Assembly: GCA_963969595.1 (NCBI GenBank)
Contig: OZ018415.1
Location: 21,333,782 to 21,397,781 of the forward strand
Reading direction: 5' to 3'
Source: Neckera pumila
Taxonomy: Eukaryota > Streptophyta > Bryopsida > Hypnales > Neckeraceae
Length of the DNA: 64,000 bases
Notes under the pieces: model-generated
What the model was told of the DNA's origin: nothing
Seen by the model: the letters and a program-made list of their open reading frames with translations, nothing else
Database searches by the model: none
Program-made: the position numbers and the translations under genes
Part shown: piece after piece, positions 1 to 13,023 of the stretch
Layout of the letters: every line of letters starts with the position of its first letter
How positions within the stretch are numbered: position 1 is the stretch's first letter

Positions 1-585
1 GTGAGCCTTAACTCTTAAACGTCACGGCTAGCTCCTCGGGTCATCTTTTCTGTGTCTTTCTCCACGAGGTAGCAGTGGTGTTTTAGGGTTAAACAAGGTG
101 CTTCACTGAATCTCATTAGAGGAATGGATGTGCTTGTTGCCGATATATGACGAAGCTAGAAACTTCACGATTTGAGCATCATCATTACAAGAATCTCGGG
201 GAGAGTTCTCTGGAATCGTTAGAGTCAATGTTGATTCCTGAGAGTTATAGTTCCTTGTATTCCCTATTATTTATGGACCCCAGTGAAGTTTGTGGAGAGC
301 AAGTCTTGGCAAGTTTGATGAGTTTTTGAACAAAATAACTATTGTGAGATTGTAGAGCCAATCTTGATCAGTCTTGATATGGCATTCTTTCAAGAAGTCG
401 ATATGGTCAAATTTGAGTATTACAATGTAAAGTTCAGCTCAATTTTGTAAGGTTTGGATTTATGTAGGGATTCTTAATCTACGACTTGCAGAGGTTGAGA
501 GAGGGTATGCAAGAATTGTAAGGCCAGTATGCCCAAAATCAACATACTAAGAAAATTGACACTATGTAGTAGTGGTCTACATTTA
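1..585. other. Unassigned flank, no clear gene
   Basis: I recognise no gene here. A 60-residue ORF at 147-329 (+) has no domain that I know and could be chance or the end of an exon. The sequence stops at the TTA target duplication (583-585) of the next element. Confidence 0.3.
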
Positions 586-1967
586 GGGCCGGTTTATACT
601 TGGCCTGGGGTCGGATGGAAGGTTGGCCGGATTTGCCCACAATCCGGCCCACAATCCGGCCCCAATTCTTCCATCCAGCCCCAACTAATGTAAAGCCCTT
701 TGGTCAGATTCTAGGGCCCAATTTCCAATTTATGTGCTCTTGGATTTTCTCAATGCTCAATTAAAAGAATATAAAAACAAGTATGTTTCCTTATTCTCTC
801 TATTTTTTATATATTTTGAAAATAAAAGAAAGGTGTTTTTTTGTTAACCTTTTACTTTTTCTTCCTATTTTTTCTATTTCTTTTAGCCCCATAATAGTCG
901 TCATTTATTTTCATGAGAATTTAAAGAATTTCAAGCAATAAATAATTTTGGTCTTGTCATTATAGGAATATAGGGGTTGGAAAATAATCACAAAACTAAA
1001 CACACAATTTCAGAAAACATCTTTTAAAAAAAAATTTTGAATCTATGTTTTTAGTTTTATTTTAAAGAAAAGCATGGGATTTTTTTATTACAATAACTTG
1101 AATGAATTCAATGATAGATGTAAATCAGGTTATACTCCCCAAACAATGAACCAGCACATTGCTCGCCAGAATATTTAAATGATAAAAAATTATTAAAAAA
1201 TAATATTCTTTTTTCAAGTATTTGTCATTGGAACAAGAAATAAATATTGAACCCTATAACCAAAACCCATTCAACTAGCTTTAAAAAACATAATGTGATT
1301 TAATTCATCAGACCAGAAAATCACACTAGACTGGCTTTGCAAAGAATCTCTTGTAACCAGAGAGTCTGTTAAAAATCTTATGTGTAACCAGAGTCTGTTA
1401 AAAACCTTATGTGTAACCAGAGAGTCTATTAAAAACCTTATGTACAAACATTGGACAGAGTCTAAATGGCAATATGATCCCAGTATAAATTATCCACTAA
1501 CTAAACAAAGATAATATGCATGAGAACAAATTACTCTTTTCATATAATTAAACAAGAAAGTGCCAATAGCAATGCTCCAAAAATTAAATAAGAAAGTACC
1601 AGTGCTCCAAGAATTCAGCAAAGGTCGACAGATGGGAGGAAATTAATAAGCATTTACCAAAAAAGAAAAGAAAAAAGACCTTGCATTGGTAGACGGTGGA
1701 GATTTGCACAATCCAACGGAGGGGCTCCATCCGGCCCAAGATGGGAGTTTGGGCCATCCAAAACCTCATTCCGATTGCTCCCTTGGGGCCGGATGGTTTG
1801 GCGCCAAAACCATGCCACCTAAGGCGACACGCAGGATGAGTGGTGGTTCCATCCGGCCCTAAGTATAAAGCCCTTGGGCTGGATTGAGAGAAATTGAGTG
1901 ATCCTATTCGTTCAAACTTGGAGAGTTCCGGCCGGCCTTTAGTCCGGCCCCAAGTATAAACCGGCCC
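586..1967. mobile_element. PIF/Harbinger-like TIR element, non-autonomous
   Basis: The ends are inverted copies of GGGCCGGTTTATACTTGG and are flanked by TTA on both sides (583-585 and 1968-1970). A 3-bp TTA target duplication with a GGGCC-type terminus fits PIF/Harbinger (Tourist-like) elements. The subterminal DNA on both sides is rich in GGCC/CCGG words, in contrast to the AT-rich middle. The 1.38-kb body has no transposase ORF. Superfamily assignment rests only on the target and termini. Confidence 0.75.
1331..1443. repeat. Short tandem repeat, about 38 bp x 3
   Basis: Three imperfect units share the words GTAACCAGAGAGTCTGTTA and AAAACCTTATGT. They lie inside the TIR element at 586-1967. 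Confidence 0.7.
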
Positions 1968-1970
1968 TTA

Positions 1971-3340
1971 GGTGCATCAAATGTACAACACCATTAACAA
2001 GATTCATTGACAGGATTGCTTTTGAATGTGTTTTTAGTTTTCGATGTATCTATTGAAAAGTTGGTGCAATATATTGTAGTCTCAAATTATTGAAATTATA
2101 CAAAATTATATATATAGAAGTTATTTGATAGTTTAATAGGGTCAATGTGGTTAGAATTATACATCTCTAGTTCATGTAAATAATGAACTTTTTCTGTCAT
2201 TGTTATTGAGATGACCATAGCTAGAGGCCTAGAACCCTCTATCATAACATTATTTAATATAGCTAGAAGTTTTTGACAATACTTGCTCAAATGTTGAGAA
2301 TCTAATTCTTAACAATTATGAAAGGATAAACTAAAATATTAAATTTTGTAAGTAGTAGAATACATTGAAAAGTGCAAATTAAGATTGTAGGCCACTCTAA
2401 CTAGTTTTAGAAAATTCTTTAAAAATAATTAATTTGTAGTTTTAAATTAATATTTTGTTTTTAATTAATTTTAGTATAACAAAAGAAGTTAGTACAAAGT
2501 GATGTATGATTTAGAAATTTGATGCAAGTAAGAATTTTGAAGATCCTTACAAATTAGACATTCAACTATAGAGTGGAGCAATGGAATTCTGTGATAAGAC
2601 AAATAATGTAATGCCTAAGATCAATTGAATTAGAAAGTCATCGCAATTGCTTTTTATGAATGAAAACCACCATTATGTTTTGCAATGCAATTTGGATGAT
2701 TTTGTAGGAATGTGGTGCATGTATAACCGTGCATTTAGTGCATTCCAAGGCATATGATTGGATATTTAATTTGTTTATTACAAAACTGACCTTATTTCAT
2801 TCACATTTCATATAAAGATTACATCAATTTGTTTTTTTAAGTGACAAAGAAGTAGAAGTGAACTTAGACATTCTAACCTTCTTTATGACACATTGTATAC
2901 AAGTATATCATTTTTTCTTAAATTTCCATTGAATTTCAAAAATAGAAAATGTGCTCCATATATAATTTAGGCTATATATTTATACATTCATGTAGCACTA
3001 ACTCATATATTTATTACAAGATTACAAGGTCAATCCTAATAGCTAAGTTTCAGCTTTATGATCTTCAAAAAAACAAAAATATACAAATTGCATTTGCATA
3101 TTCTATTAATACGCAATAGTATAGTGTCACATCATTAGCGTACAATGTTTTATATTAGTTAAATATTCAATGTTTGGCACCTCAGAAAAGAATTTTTTGA
3201 AATTCAACTTTTAGGATAAAAAAATAATTGTAGTTTCACCTTTCATCCAAGCTTTAACTTAGATTTTCTATCCTAACACAACTACTCGCTTCATGCATGA
3301 GTTTCTTGCATAGCTTCAAAAGCCACTTAATGTGTACAAT
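1971..3340. other. AT-rich DNA without a recognisable gene
   Basis: Nothing beyond short chance ORFs and A/T runs is visible. Confidence 0.4.
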
Positions 3341-3900
3341 GAAATAAAAAGACAAGCTATTTATACAAGTAGGGTAATAAGAGGTAAAACAATCCATATG
3401 GGATATGTAAATTAGGATTAGTACGAGGTCAACTATTCATAGTCAAGTCAAAAGTAGGAATTGTGTTCAAAGTAGAGTTTCAAAATTCATTTAGGCATGA
3501 TAGAATGACTTTTTTTTAAAACTTTGGACTAAGCCAATGTGGGAAATTAATCTAACTTTCATCTCCAAATCTTTGTTTGAGATTTTGATCCTCCAATCAA
3601 AGGTTATGGAAAATCATGGAAGGATTGGAAAGAACATTTTCTTTGACATTTTCAAACATCTCTCTAAATTTTGTCTAAATTTTTTTGGAAGAAAAAACCA
3701 TAAATGGATTTTAATAGATAAAATTTGTCTGGATTTTCTAACAATTTTTATTTCAAATTTTTTTGGAAAAAGTTATTCTACTACTAGTATGCCAAAATTA
3801 TTGAGATCTAAAATTCTATTTTGAACACCATTCCCTAAGTTTTGATTATGAGTGGTCAGCTTTTATCTTCAAATTATCCCATACCGTTTGAGGATTCATG
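3341..3900. mobile_element. Foldback element, copy 1
   Basis: The left arm begins near 3388 with AACAATCCATATGGGATATG, and the right arm carries the inverted words down to about 3890. The same arms occur at 50.75-51.42 kb, so this is a dispersed family. A 95-residue ORF at 3537-3824 lies across the arms and middle; I do not treat it as a gene. Confidence 0.55.
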
Positions 3901-4670
3901 ATGGACAATGGATTTCATTATAAAACTAACCTCTCTACCCTTCATTCTTACGGAATGTCAATGAAATAATTCCTTCTCTTTGTCATCAAAACCTTTTTTT
4001 GATGGTAGATGGTCAAATGATGGATTGGCATTTGATTCAATCAATTTTCTGGATTTTTGGCAAATCTTTTGTACCTTTATTTGAAGATTGGACTATTTTG
4101 CTTTTTAATTTGCCAAAAAATTTGACATTTGTATTTTAATGATAGTTTGACATTTGACATTTGACATTTGACATGTTTTTTAATTTAAGGTGAAGCTGCC
4201 TTGTACCTATGGTAGTTTATATTGTGGAATTGAGAGATCTTCTACATGTTAGAATGCAATAATTTTTATAATAATCACCCCCCTAAAGGACTAAAGAGAC
4301 TATTTTGAATTTTGTGGGGATTTGGACAATTAATACCAATATCAAATTTTCTGAGCAATTTTTTTGAAAACTATGTTATATAAAGACTTTCAATACCTTG
4401 AATTTATAAAAAATTCTATCATTTGAGTTATTCTTTAGCAAAATATGACATGTTCTGTAAATTCAAAGTGAACCAAGACATGGCTGCAAAATGAAATACA
4501 AAGGCTCTTTATTGCTGCATTGCATATGTATTGTCAGAGATGTTTGGTCCAATACGCATAGGAAGAAGAATGTCTGCCGAGATCCGGAATTAGTTTAATG
4601 ATAGTCAGTTGATCAAACCCTAAACCCTAGATCAAATGACCAAGTGAAGGATGTAAAATTGGTATATTAA

Positions 4671-5616
4671 CCCCTAAAGGACCAACATGCGTTTTTTGGC
4701 AACATAGAAATTTTGGGCAAGTATGTGTGAATGGAGATTTGCATATTTTGGACTGAAATTTTTATAGAAGGTGGGGTCAAGGAATATCTTTCATATGCAC
4801 CAAATTTCATGACATTGGAAATACAAGTCAAAAGTTATGGTCAAATATGTTGTTGTTTTTCAACTTGGGCAGTCCGGGCAAATTAGAAAAAATCACCTTT
4901 TTCAAAAATAAAAATTTGAAATTGGTTTATTTGATTTATATATATGTGAAAAGCTTTGAATCATTCCATTTTGATCAATGAGTCAAACGTTACAAGGATT
5001 TTTAGTTTGCGGGCAGTTATGGATTTTCTACTCTAAAATAAACTTTGAAGTCGTTTATTTCACTCAATTTTCAATATTCTTCAAAAAAAATAAAATTATA
5101 GGATGTAGGTCATTTATTACAACATTGCAACCATTGGGATTGGCATTTTCCAATTCCATTATTAACTTCTTAACAATTTAGTGTTTTGAACCATTCTCTA
5201 CTTCTTTCTATTTACTATTTTTTTCTTGTATGTTGTACAGTTTCAAATAAACTGAAAATTTTCAAGCATGTAGCCAATTTTCCATGAATAATGAATCCAA
5301 AGAAGCACAACCATCTCAAAAAAAAATTCATAATAATCTGACCTTGTGAAGTGCAGCTGCCCGATTTTTTGCAGGGCCAAAAAAAGGACTTTTGTAGGGC
5401 CAAAAGAAGGACTTTTGTCACTTCAAATGCTAATATCTTCCAATCTATACGGCGGAAACTTTTGAAATTTTTTCCACACATTTTCAAACTAGAGTACTAT
5501 AAGATCCTACAATTTTATGTATCCAAAAATGATATTTTTCAAAAATTTGGTATTTGTTCTAGAAATGGCAGTTTTGGAGCATTTTTGGTGGGAACATAGT
5601 CAAGGAACTTTAGGAG
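4671..5616 (+). mobile_element. TTAA-target (piggyBac-like) non-autonomous element
   Basis: The element is bounded by TTAA at 4667-4670 and 5617-5620. It starts CCCCTAAAGGACC and its other end, read inward, starts CTCCTAAAGTTCC. TTAA target duplication plus CCC-starting termini is the signature of piggyBac elements. There is no transposase ORF. Internal segments, such as the one around AGAAATGGCAGTTTTGG near 5560, recur in the other copies in this window. Confidence 0.65.
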
Positions 5617-5620
5617 TTAA

Positions 5621-7722
5621 TAAAAATTATGGAAATTGGCCAACAATCAAATTATTGAGGGGTTTAGGGCAAAATTAGCTAAAAGGAGTTGATACCCAAA
5701 GAAGTTTTCACTAGTTCTCTTGAGTGTATATAGGATTTAGTTAGGTGGGCCAATGGGTGGATATTAGACCAATATCTATTGCTAAATGGCAAGTATTGGT
5801 TCAAAGGTTTGAAGTTTCAAAGGCCATTGCTTCACTCTTCTCCAACCTCTATTCTATCCTCGTACTAGGCTACTAGCTTCACTTTGCCTTGACATCTTCT
5901 CTATAGTTGGTAGCCTAATATAATTGCCTTTGATCTGCTTCCATACCTGAAAATTATTCACGTGTTCTAACTAGTTTATATCCCCATGTCCCTCTTCTCA
6001 ATATGGCAAGCTTAATTGGCTCCCCCAATCACATCACTTGTATTTATAACTCTTTATCTATTAAAATTTGAAATTATTGTGGATCTTTCAAAAAGTGGAT
6101 ATAAAAATCCATATTACTTTTCAATAAACTTTTGATTCTTAAAATTTCAACAAAGATTTTCATTATGTTGTATAACATCCATTTGTACACCAAATTGAAG
6201 TGACATCTTTTAATTTAAAAACCAATAGATTTTATAATTATAGGTACAAAATTCATATTTCTATATCAAATTCCATATCAAAATTCTGCATACTATAATA
6301 TTAGACACAAAAGTACATTTAGAGCTTGTTTTTGTATTGGCTTGACCCTACCATTTCATTAGAGAAAATTTGGGGCCTCAAATAGGCTGTTTGATTCTAA
6401 ACTAGCACCTCCAAAGTGCAAATAAAAAAGTAATTTTGATTTTGAGGTGTCATGTCAGATTTCAATTTAATATATTTAAAACTCTCTTTTCTAAATTTTT
6501 TTTTTATTTGCAATTTTTTGGAATTTGGTCGAGAATCAAACGGCTCTTTTGAAGTTTCAAATTTTCTCTAATGTATTGGAGGTAGGACCACTCCACATTT
6601 GTTCTCGGAATTCCATCCTATCATTAATTGACGTGTATTTCATTATAAAAATGGCTTGCAAACCGTTCAAATTCTTTGGATTCCCAAATTCCTTTTTTTG
6701 TTCACTTTAACACAAGTCATTGTCCAAATATATGATTTAAAAATAAATTAAAGCTTCATGAATTGTGCTGCATCACAAGATAGAGAACTAATTATGATTT
6801 AATTAGAATAGAGACTTTCTTATGCAAGTGGATGTTTTTTTCATTTTTCAACATATAACTTGATTTTTTCTGCAAGGAAGATACAAGGAAGCAAGTTGGG
6901 TTGGATATATGTGGCTATGCTATTAGTAAACTTCATATCATGATTTAATTGAATTAAAAAATAACCATGTTCCATGACAAAAGTACATATCTGCAACATC
7001 AGGGTTGCAATTTTGTAAGCGTGCGAGCGTGAGCTTATGAACATACAGTTTTTTAGAGAAAATTCTATGGTGGAACCTATGACCGTGGACATTATATCAT
7101 TCAAGATTAAGGATTGAAAGACTGAAATAATCTACTCATTTTGTCAATAAATGGAAAGTATAGATGTCTTCCATTAACGACATTCTTCCAAACCATGCTA
7201 GATGCTTCTAGAACCAACATCTATAGTTAGGAGCCTTCATCCACCATAGAAGAGACCGCAACAAATTGTTTAGAAGACTAGAGATAGAAGCCACAAGCGA
7301 ATTTGTTTTGCAATCTCTATAGGATATTTTCAATGGCGTAGTTGTTGATTGTCTCATCAGCATTGTCCTTTGAAACATTTCATTTCTACCATACAACAGT
7401 TGTTTAGTGGCATGGGACTTAAGTTTCACAAATTTTTCTGTAGAAAATTTGGTTTAGATCAAATTTGAAAAAGGAAAAAAAATAATTAAGGTCCAAGTGG
7501 TTGATGCATTTAATAACATTTATTTACTACATAACATGCAAATATATGATTGTCAATAAGATTAGAAAATTTAAAGCCAGTTCCCCGCTAGATTGTAATT
7601 ATAGGCCTTATTGCACAAAAATAGCTAGAATACAATCAAGTTGCAAGTCTAAACTTTTAATAGAAAATCTTGAATACACAAATAAGTCTTCAAAATCATC
7701 ATGATTAAAATAAATTATAAAT
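5621..7722. other. AT-rich DNA without a recognisable gene
   Basis: Only short ORFs of 61-87 residues occur, without domains or promoter context. I see no clear repeat boundary. Confidence 0.35.
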
Positions 7723-10145
7723 TTATTCTTTTTTGATCCTAGTTATTGGAATGTGGGCTCCCATTGGTGCCAAGAGCTCTTCTAAATAATCTAATATGTG
7801 ACCAAAAGAAACAATCGACTCTTGCACAAATACAATTTGATCAAACCCAAGCTTCAAGCCAATCTTATTATTCAAAAATCTTATATATATGAACAAGTCC
7901 TTCATAGCTAAATGAATGAGCTAGAATATAAGTTTTTTTTTTTTTCTGAATCACTTGTTAGGATGTGAGGAATATCTCTTGACACCGTTGGTAGCTCTTT
8001 GGTGGCGGAATCAAAAGACAATAATAACAATTATTTTTTGTTTGCAATGAAAGGCCTCTTGTAGGTGCCAAAAGTCTTGCTAACATCTTAGCAAGTGATC
8101 AAGAAAAAAAACCAATCCTTACAGATGTGCAAATCCTATAGATCATTTTATTCAAGCTAGAAAAAAATTTATTTTTTCTTTGTCATTGGCTTTTGAGCTG
8201 AGGACTTCCATTGGCGCCAAGAATTCCTCTAAACACTCCAATACGTGATGTAAAGATAAAACCAACGTTTGCAAAAGCAAAAGCACATTGAGCACAAGCT
8301 TAAGGCCAATTTTTGATTTAAGAATCTTGTATAAATGAAGAGATCTTCAACATCTAGCTGAAATAGATTGCATACAAATTTTATTTTCTCTTGATCATTT
8401 GCTAGGGTGTGAGGAGTACTTCTCAGCAAGGAGAAAAAAAAATAAAAAAATAAAAAAAAAAATAAAAAAATAAAAAAATAGTGTCGAAGGGTCTCCCTTT
8501 GGCGCCCAAAGGAACCCCTAGAAATCTCCTTTTGGTGTCAAGAGGTACCCCTCACATCCTAGCAAGTGCTCAAAGATAAACACACCACCTTTGTACAAGC
8601 TCAATTCCTACAATCATAATGGCTAAGTTAGAGTACAATTTTTTTTTCCATGATCATTGCCTAGTGACTGCAGAGCTAGGTGCTTCCATTGGCATTGCAA
8701 GGTCCTCTTCAAATCCTAGTAAGTAATCAAGAAAAGACACTTGACACTTGCAGAATGGTTTTGAGCTAGCTATGCTTATGCATGGGTCGGGTTATATTTC
8801 TTGACCACTTGCTAGCTTGTAAGGGGAACTTCTCGGCGCCAATAGGAGTCTCTAGCCCTACAACCAATGATTGTGGAAAACAAATTGTATTCTAATTCAA
8901 TCATGACAATCTACAAACCCTATTCCATTTTTAAAAATTTGAAAAAATAAGAAATTAACCTTGTATTTAAAATGTGCTCTAGCTATGCTTGTGTAAGGGT
9001 CAAGTGTTTTTTTTGGATCACTTGCTAGGGTGTGAGGGGGATCCCTTGGCGCTAAAGGAAGCCCCCTAACCTTCCACCTAGTGATCAAGATTCAAGACAT
9101 AATAAATTTGTACTCTAGTTCAATTAAGATGATAGGTAGGATTTATTTGGTGAAGGCCAGATTTTAGGGTTCTTGATCACTTACTAAGGTGTGAGGGGTT
9201 CTCCTCAGAGCCAAGGGGAGGCCCCATGTCACGGGGGAAAAAAATAAAAAAAATTTACTTATTTATTTATTATTATTTTTCGCGACGTAGGGCCTCCCCT
9301 CAGCTCCGAGGAGAACCCCTCACATCCTAGTAAGTGATCAAGAAAAAAAATATTATTTTAGTTTTTTCTTTTTAAGAAATTTGAGAATAAGCTTAGTCTT
9401 ACATCTAAATGTGCTCAAATTGTGCTTGTACAAGGGTCAAAGTGTTTTTTTGGATCACTTGCTAGGGTATGAGTGAGACCTCTCGACGCCAAAGGGAATC
9501 CCAATTTCCTAGCCAATGATCAAGACAGAATAAGTTTGTACTCTATAATACAAATTTTGTTTTTTCTTGATCGCTTACTAGGATGTGATAGATTCCCCTC
9601 AGCACTGAGGGGAGCCCTGCATCATGGAGGAATAAGAAACAAAAAAGAAACAAAAGCTTTTATTTTTATTTTTTAAGGATAAGGTAGCTCCCCTCAGTGC
9701 CAAAGAACCCCATAAACCGTAGCAAGTGATCATGAATCCTGAAATCTGGCCTTTACAAAAGCACAAATCTAATACATCATCTTAATTGAGCTAGAGTACA
9801 AATTTATCATGTCTTGAATTTTGATCACTAGCTGGGAGGTTGGGGGCTCCCTTCGGCGCCAAGGGGTCCCCCTCACACCCTAGCAAGTGATCCAATTAAA
9901 CACTTGACCCTTGCACATGCATAGCTAAAACACATTTTAAATACAAGGTTATTTCTTATCTTTTCAAATTTTTAAAAATAAAATAGGGTTTGTAAAATGT
10001 CATGATTGAATTAGAATACAATTTTTTTCCTCAATTATTGGTTGCGGGGCTAGAGACTCCTATTGGTGCCAAAAAATCCCCCTCACAAGCTAATAAGTGA
10101 CCAAAAAATATAATCCAACCCATGTATAAGCTTAGCTGATTCAAG
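7723..10145. repeat. Cluster of mutually inverted repeats around GATCACTTGCTAGGGTGTGAG
   Basis: About ten copies of a GATCACTTGCTAGG-type module, or its reverse, are packed into 2.4 kb. Most modules contain a GGCGCC-centred GC-rich palindrome. Copies at 8799-8879 and 9018-9095 reappear inverted at 10023-10090 and 9823-9895. Another pair forms a stem at about 9172-9335 around an A/T-rich loop. Direct copies also exist (8.93-9.12 kb against 9.37-9.55 kb). It looks like repeated nesting of a foldback miniature element. No ORF here deserves annotation. Confidence 0.6.
8434..8482. repeat. A-rich low-complexity run
   Basis: Runs of A interrupted by single T, inside the inverted-repeat cluster. Confidence 0.8.
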
Positions 10146-11936
10146 ACCTTTCTTAATCATTTTATCTTTCCTCCCATTTTTTTGGATTTATTTATTTTAT
10201 TTTGATTGCCTTTCAATTTGAAATGGCTTTTTTTATCAAGCAAATATTTCTACAAAGTAACTGCGAGATCAAACCAAGAGTGGGGTGATTTATCTTTTAA
10301 GGTCGAGAGGTAACTTGACTGCCTGTTGACAAGATCCATAATTGCAGTACTATGTGAAGTCTATTGACATTTTTGAATCAAATTGGGGAGGAGGTAACTT
10401 GTTTTTTGGGGCCAAAAGGTGCCTTCTTAGCCTGTTAAAGGGATCAAACTTTGTAGCACCATGCAATATCCAAAAAAATGTCACTCTTAGGATTTTTAGA
10501 AATTTTGTTGTAGGCCTCATCACATTATTTCTCTTGTAAGGATTGAATGCTGAAGAAATGGCAGACATGCCTTCATGAAACCTATTCAAAATCGGACCTA
10601 CAATGGTTTGTAGCAATTGGGTATTTGACTTATTGATTTCTTTGCCGCCACTTGTGATGACTGCATTTGAGCCTTCATATATATAACAAATTATTGAACA
10701 TTCTTCAATGGCAAAACATCAAGATCAGATCCATCTAAGGAAGAGTTGAAGTTAAGAGGCGCTAGATGCAATGGTAATTTGAAGAAGATTGTAAAGGCAT
10801 TGAATGTCTTTTTTGGAGCATCTAATGTTGCAACGTGTATTCCACACTTGCAAGATGAAGAGGTATTTGGCAGTAATAAGCTCAACTTGACCTCCCTATT
10901 TGTTTGGGTGGTGACTCCCATCGACTGAATAAAATGAATTTTTCTTCGCCAAGAGTATTGACTTGGTCCACACGCACACCTACAAAGTTCTATGAGGAAG
11001 CATAGAAGGTGGCTAACTTTGAACAAGTTTTACATGTCACTACCACATTGGAGAGCAATGGTGAAACCTTACAATAGCATACTGCGAGATTGCCCCACAT
11101 TTTGAATTGCAAATGTCAAGCCCAATAGCAAGGATCAAACATCACAAAAGGATGAAAAGATTCTCTAACTCCAATATACTATGGTAGAAAGAAATAGTAT
11201 AACAAAAATAAGGAAATTTTTGGTTCTGCTCAAATAATATTAATCATTGTATTCAAGGCTCTAAATGCGCTTGGATAATTGACTAGCCTAAAGTACTAGA
11301 CATTTGGCCTATACAAATGGACATTAATGAGGGTCTCCTAATGAAGGTCTTTGATATACGCAGAAGTCTAAAAATCTATGAATGCTTGTGATGTAAGTTT
11401 GAAATAATTTTGACTAAAGTTACACATGTAGTTGCAAAAATGTCAATTTCTATTTGAACAAATATTGTAATTATTTGATGGAATGTGCTATACAACCTTC
11501 TTTCCATCCTTATTCATTTTTCACATCTAAATCGTTTTTCATCTTCACAGTATATTTCCAATATCATAGGCAATATAAAAAATAACAACTCCAATACAAA
11601 TAGTATATATCCACGGTAATAGGTCCATGGTAATAGGTCCACAATAATATAGGTCCTAAAATTACAAGAAACCAAAGATGTTGACAGTTTTTTTTGGTGA
11701 CTACCCTCTTTTTTGATATTATTGAATTTTTTATTTTATTTTATTTAATTTGGAGCTCACTACTCATATAATCCCCACTCACTGCTCACAGGCTCACAAA
11801 CTAGCACCGCTATCTACAACATGCATGTAGTAATTCTTTGCCAAAACAATAGAAAGGCTTTTTTTTGTAATCCATGGATAATTTAGCAAAGAGAAATTTT
11901 TATTTAAAGAGAAATTTTTTAGTTCTTCAACGAAAA
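10146..11936. other. Unassigned DNA, possible decayed coding remnant
   Basis: ORFs of 60-111 residues overlap on both strands between 10342 and 11026. The longest (10691-11026, minus) has no domain I recognise. Base composition is slightly richer than the surroundings, so a decayed gene or retroelement piece is possible, but I cannot name one. Confidence 0.25.
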
Positions 11937-12106
11937 CACTACAAGGGAGCAGTGTCAATTTGGACATTTTTTGTCAATTTTTTGTCAATTTGGACATTAT
12001 TTTGTCAATTTTCTGTCAATTCGGACATTTTTTTGACAGGATTCTGTCAATTCGGACATTTTAGTCAATTAGGACGTGTCAATTTGGACACTCTTTTCTT
12101 GTAGTG
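11937..12106 (+). mobile_element. Miniature CACTA element, copy 1
   Basis: The element starts CACTACAAG and ends CTTGTAGTG, flanked on both sides by AAA. This matches CACTA (En/Spm) termini and their 3-bp target duplication. The 170-bp body is almost entirely repeated words of the type GTCAATTTGGACA, in the place where CACTA elements carry subterminal transposase-binding repeats. No coding capacity. Confidence 0.8.
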
Positions 12107-12212
12107 AAAACTTTCCACTACTAGAATTGTAAACTTAGATGTCTTTTGAAGAAATTGCATCCAATAGACATTTTTCCAGATGTAATGGATGCACCTAACT
12201 ACCATACACAAG

Positions 12213-12363
12213 CACTACAAGGGAAGAGTATCAATTCGGACATTTTTTTGTCAATTTTTTGTCAATTTTTTGTCAGTTCAGATTTTTTTTGATAGGATTT
12301 TTGTCAATTTGGACATATTATTCAATTAGGACATGTCAATTTGGACACTATTTTCTTGTAGTG
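12213..12363 (+). mobile_element. Miniature CACTA element, copy 2
   Basis: It runs from CACTACAAG to CTTGTAGTG and is flanked by AAG on both sides. The body has the same GTCAATTTGGACA-type repeats as the copy at 11937-12106. Confidence 0.82.
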
Positions 12364-12623
12364 AAGGAATTTATTGTAGGTGATAGACAACTTTTGGCGG
12401 ATTGAAACTACCTTAGCAAACGGGTAGATGATCATTGGTGGATGGAAATAACCTTTGATGGATGGAGAAGACAAATTTGGCAACGGACGGATGGCTTGTG
12501 ATTTTTGGTAGGCAGGATGGATTGATTTTGGTGGATACGCGAACATGATGTAACTTTGGGCGGACAGGGCAAATGGATTTTGGCAAACAAGTTGACCAAA
12601 GGATGGTATGTGTTAGTTCATAA

Positions 12624-12700
12624 TTAACCCCTAAATGCCCAAGGCCTGTTTTGAGTTTCTTGGAATTTGCTCTAACTTGAACAAAATGCCAACATTTTGA
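12624..12700 (+). mobile_element. Orphan end of a TTAA-target element
   Basis: TTAA followed by CCCCTAAATGCCCAAGGCC matches the left end of the piggyBac-like family. It runs into the next repeat at 12701, and no matching right end is visible nearby. Confidence 0.5.
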
Positions 12701-13023
12701 CATTAGAGGAAATTTCAGGCCTCATGAGGGTTGCTCCACAGCCCTTCGAGGTACCTTGAAATTTGCTTTTATTTTGTTCAAAAAAACGTCAGCAGTAGTG
12801 GTGCAGGAATCCAAAATTCCGAATTAAAAATTATTAATAATAATAATAACAATAATAATTTATTTATTTTTAAATTAAAAAATTAAATAAATAAATAAAT
12901 AAATAAATTCTGCGGGACTTGACTGCTCACCAAGAGCAATTTCAAAGTTGACATGCCATGAAAAGAATAGCATGGCATGTCAACTTTGGATAGCCCTGTA
13001 AAGGGCTGCATTTTTCTCTAATG
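12701..13023. mobile_element. Miniature element with CATTAGAG termini, copy 1
   Basis: The ends are inverted: CATTAGAGGAAAT at the left and TTTTCTCTAATG at the right. Inside is a long A/T simple-sequence stretch (12833-12908, TAA and AAAT units). The same termini and an internal (TTA)n stretch occur at 56.83-57.31 kb. Target duplication is not resolved. Confidence 0.55.

Noticed and set aside
4612..4632. Telomere-like AAACCCTAAACCCTAG
   Set aside because: Only two units, no array; chance or remnant.
10691..11026. 111-residue minus-strand ORF
   Set aside because: No domain, and an opposite-strand ORF covers the same bases; possible decayed element but not supportable as a gene.
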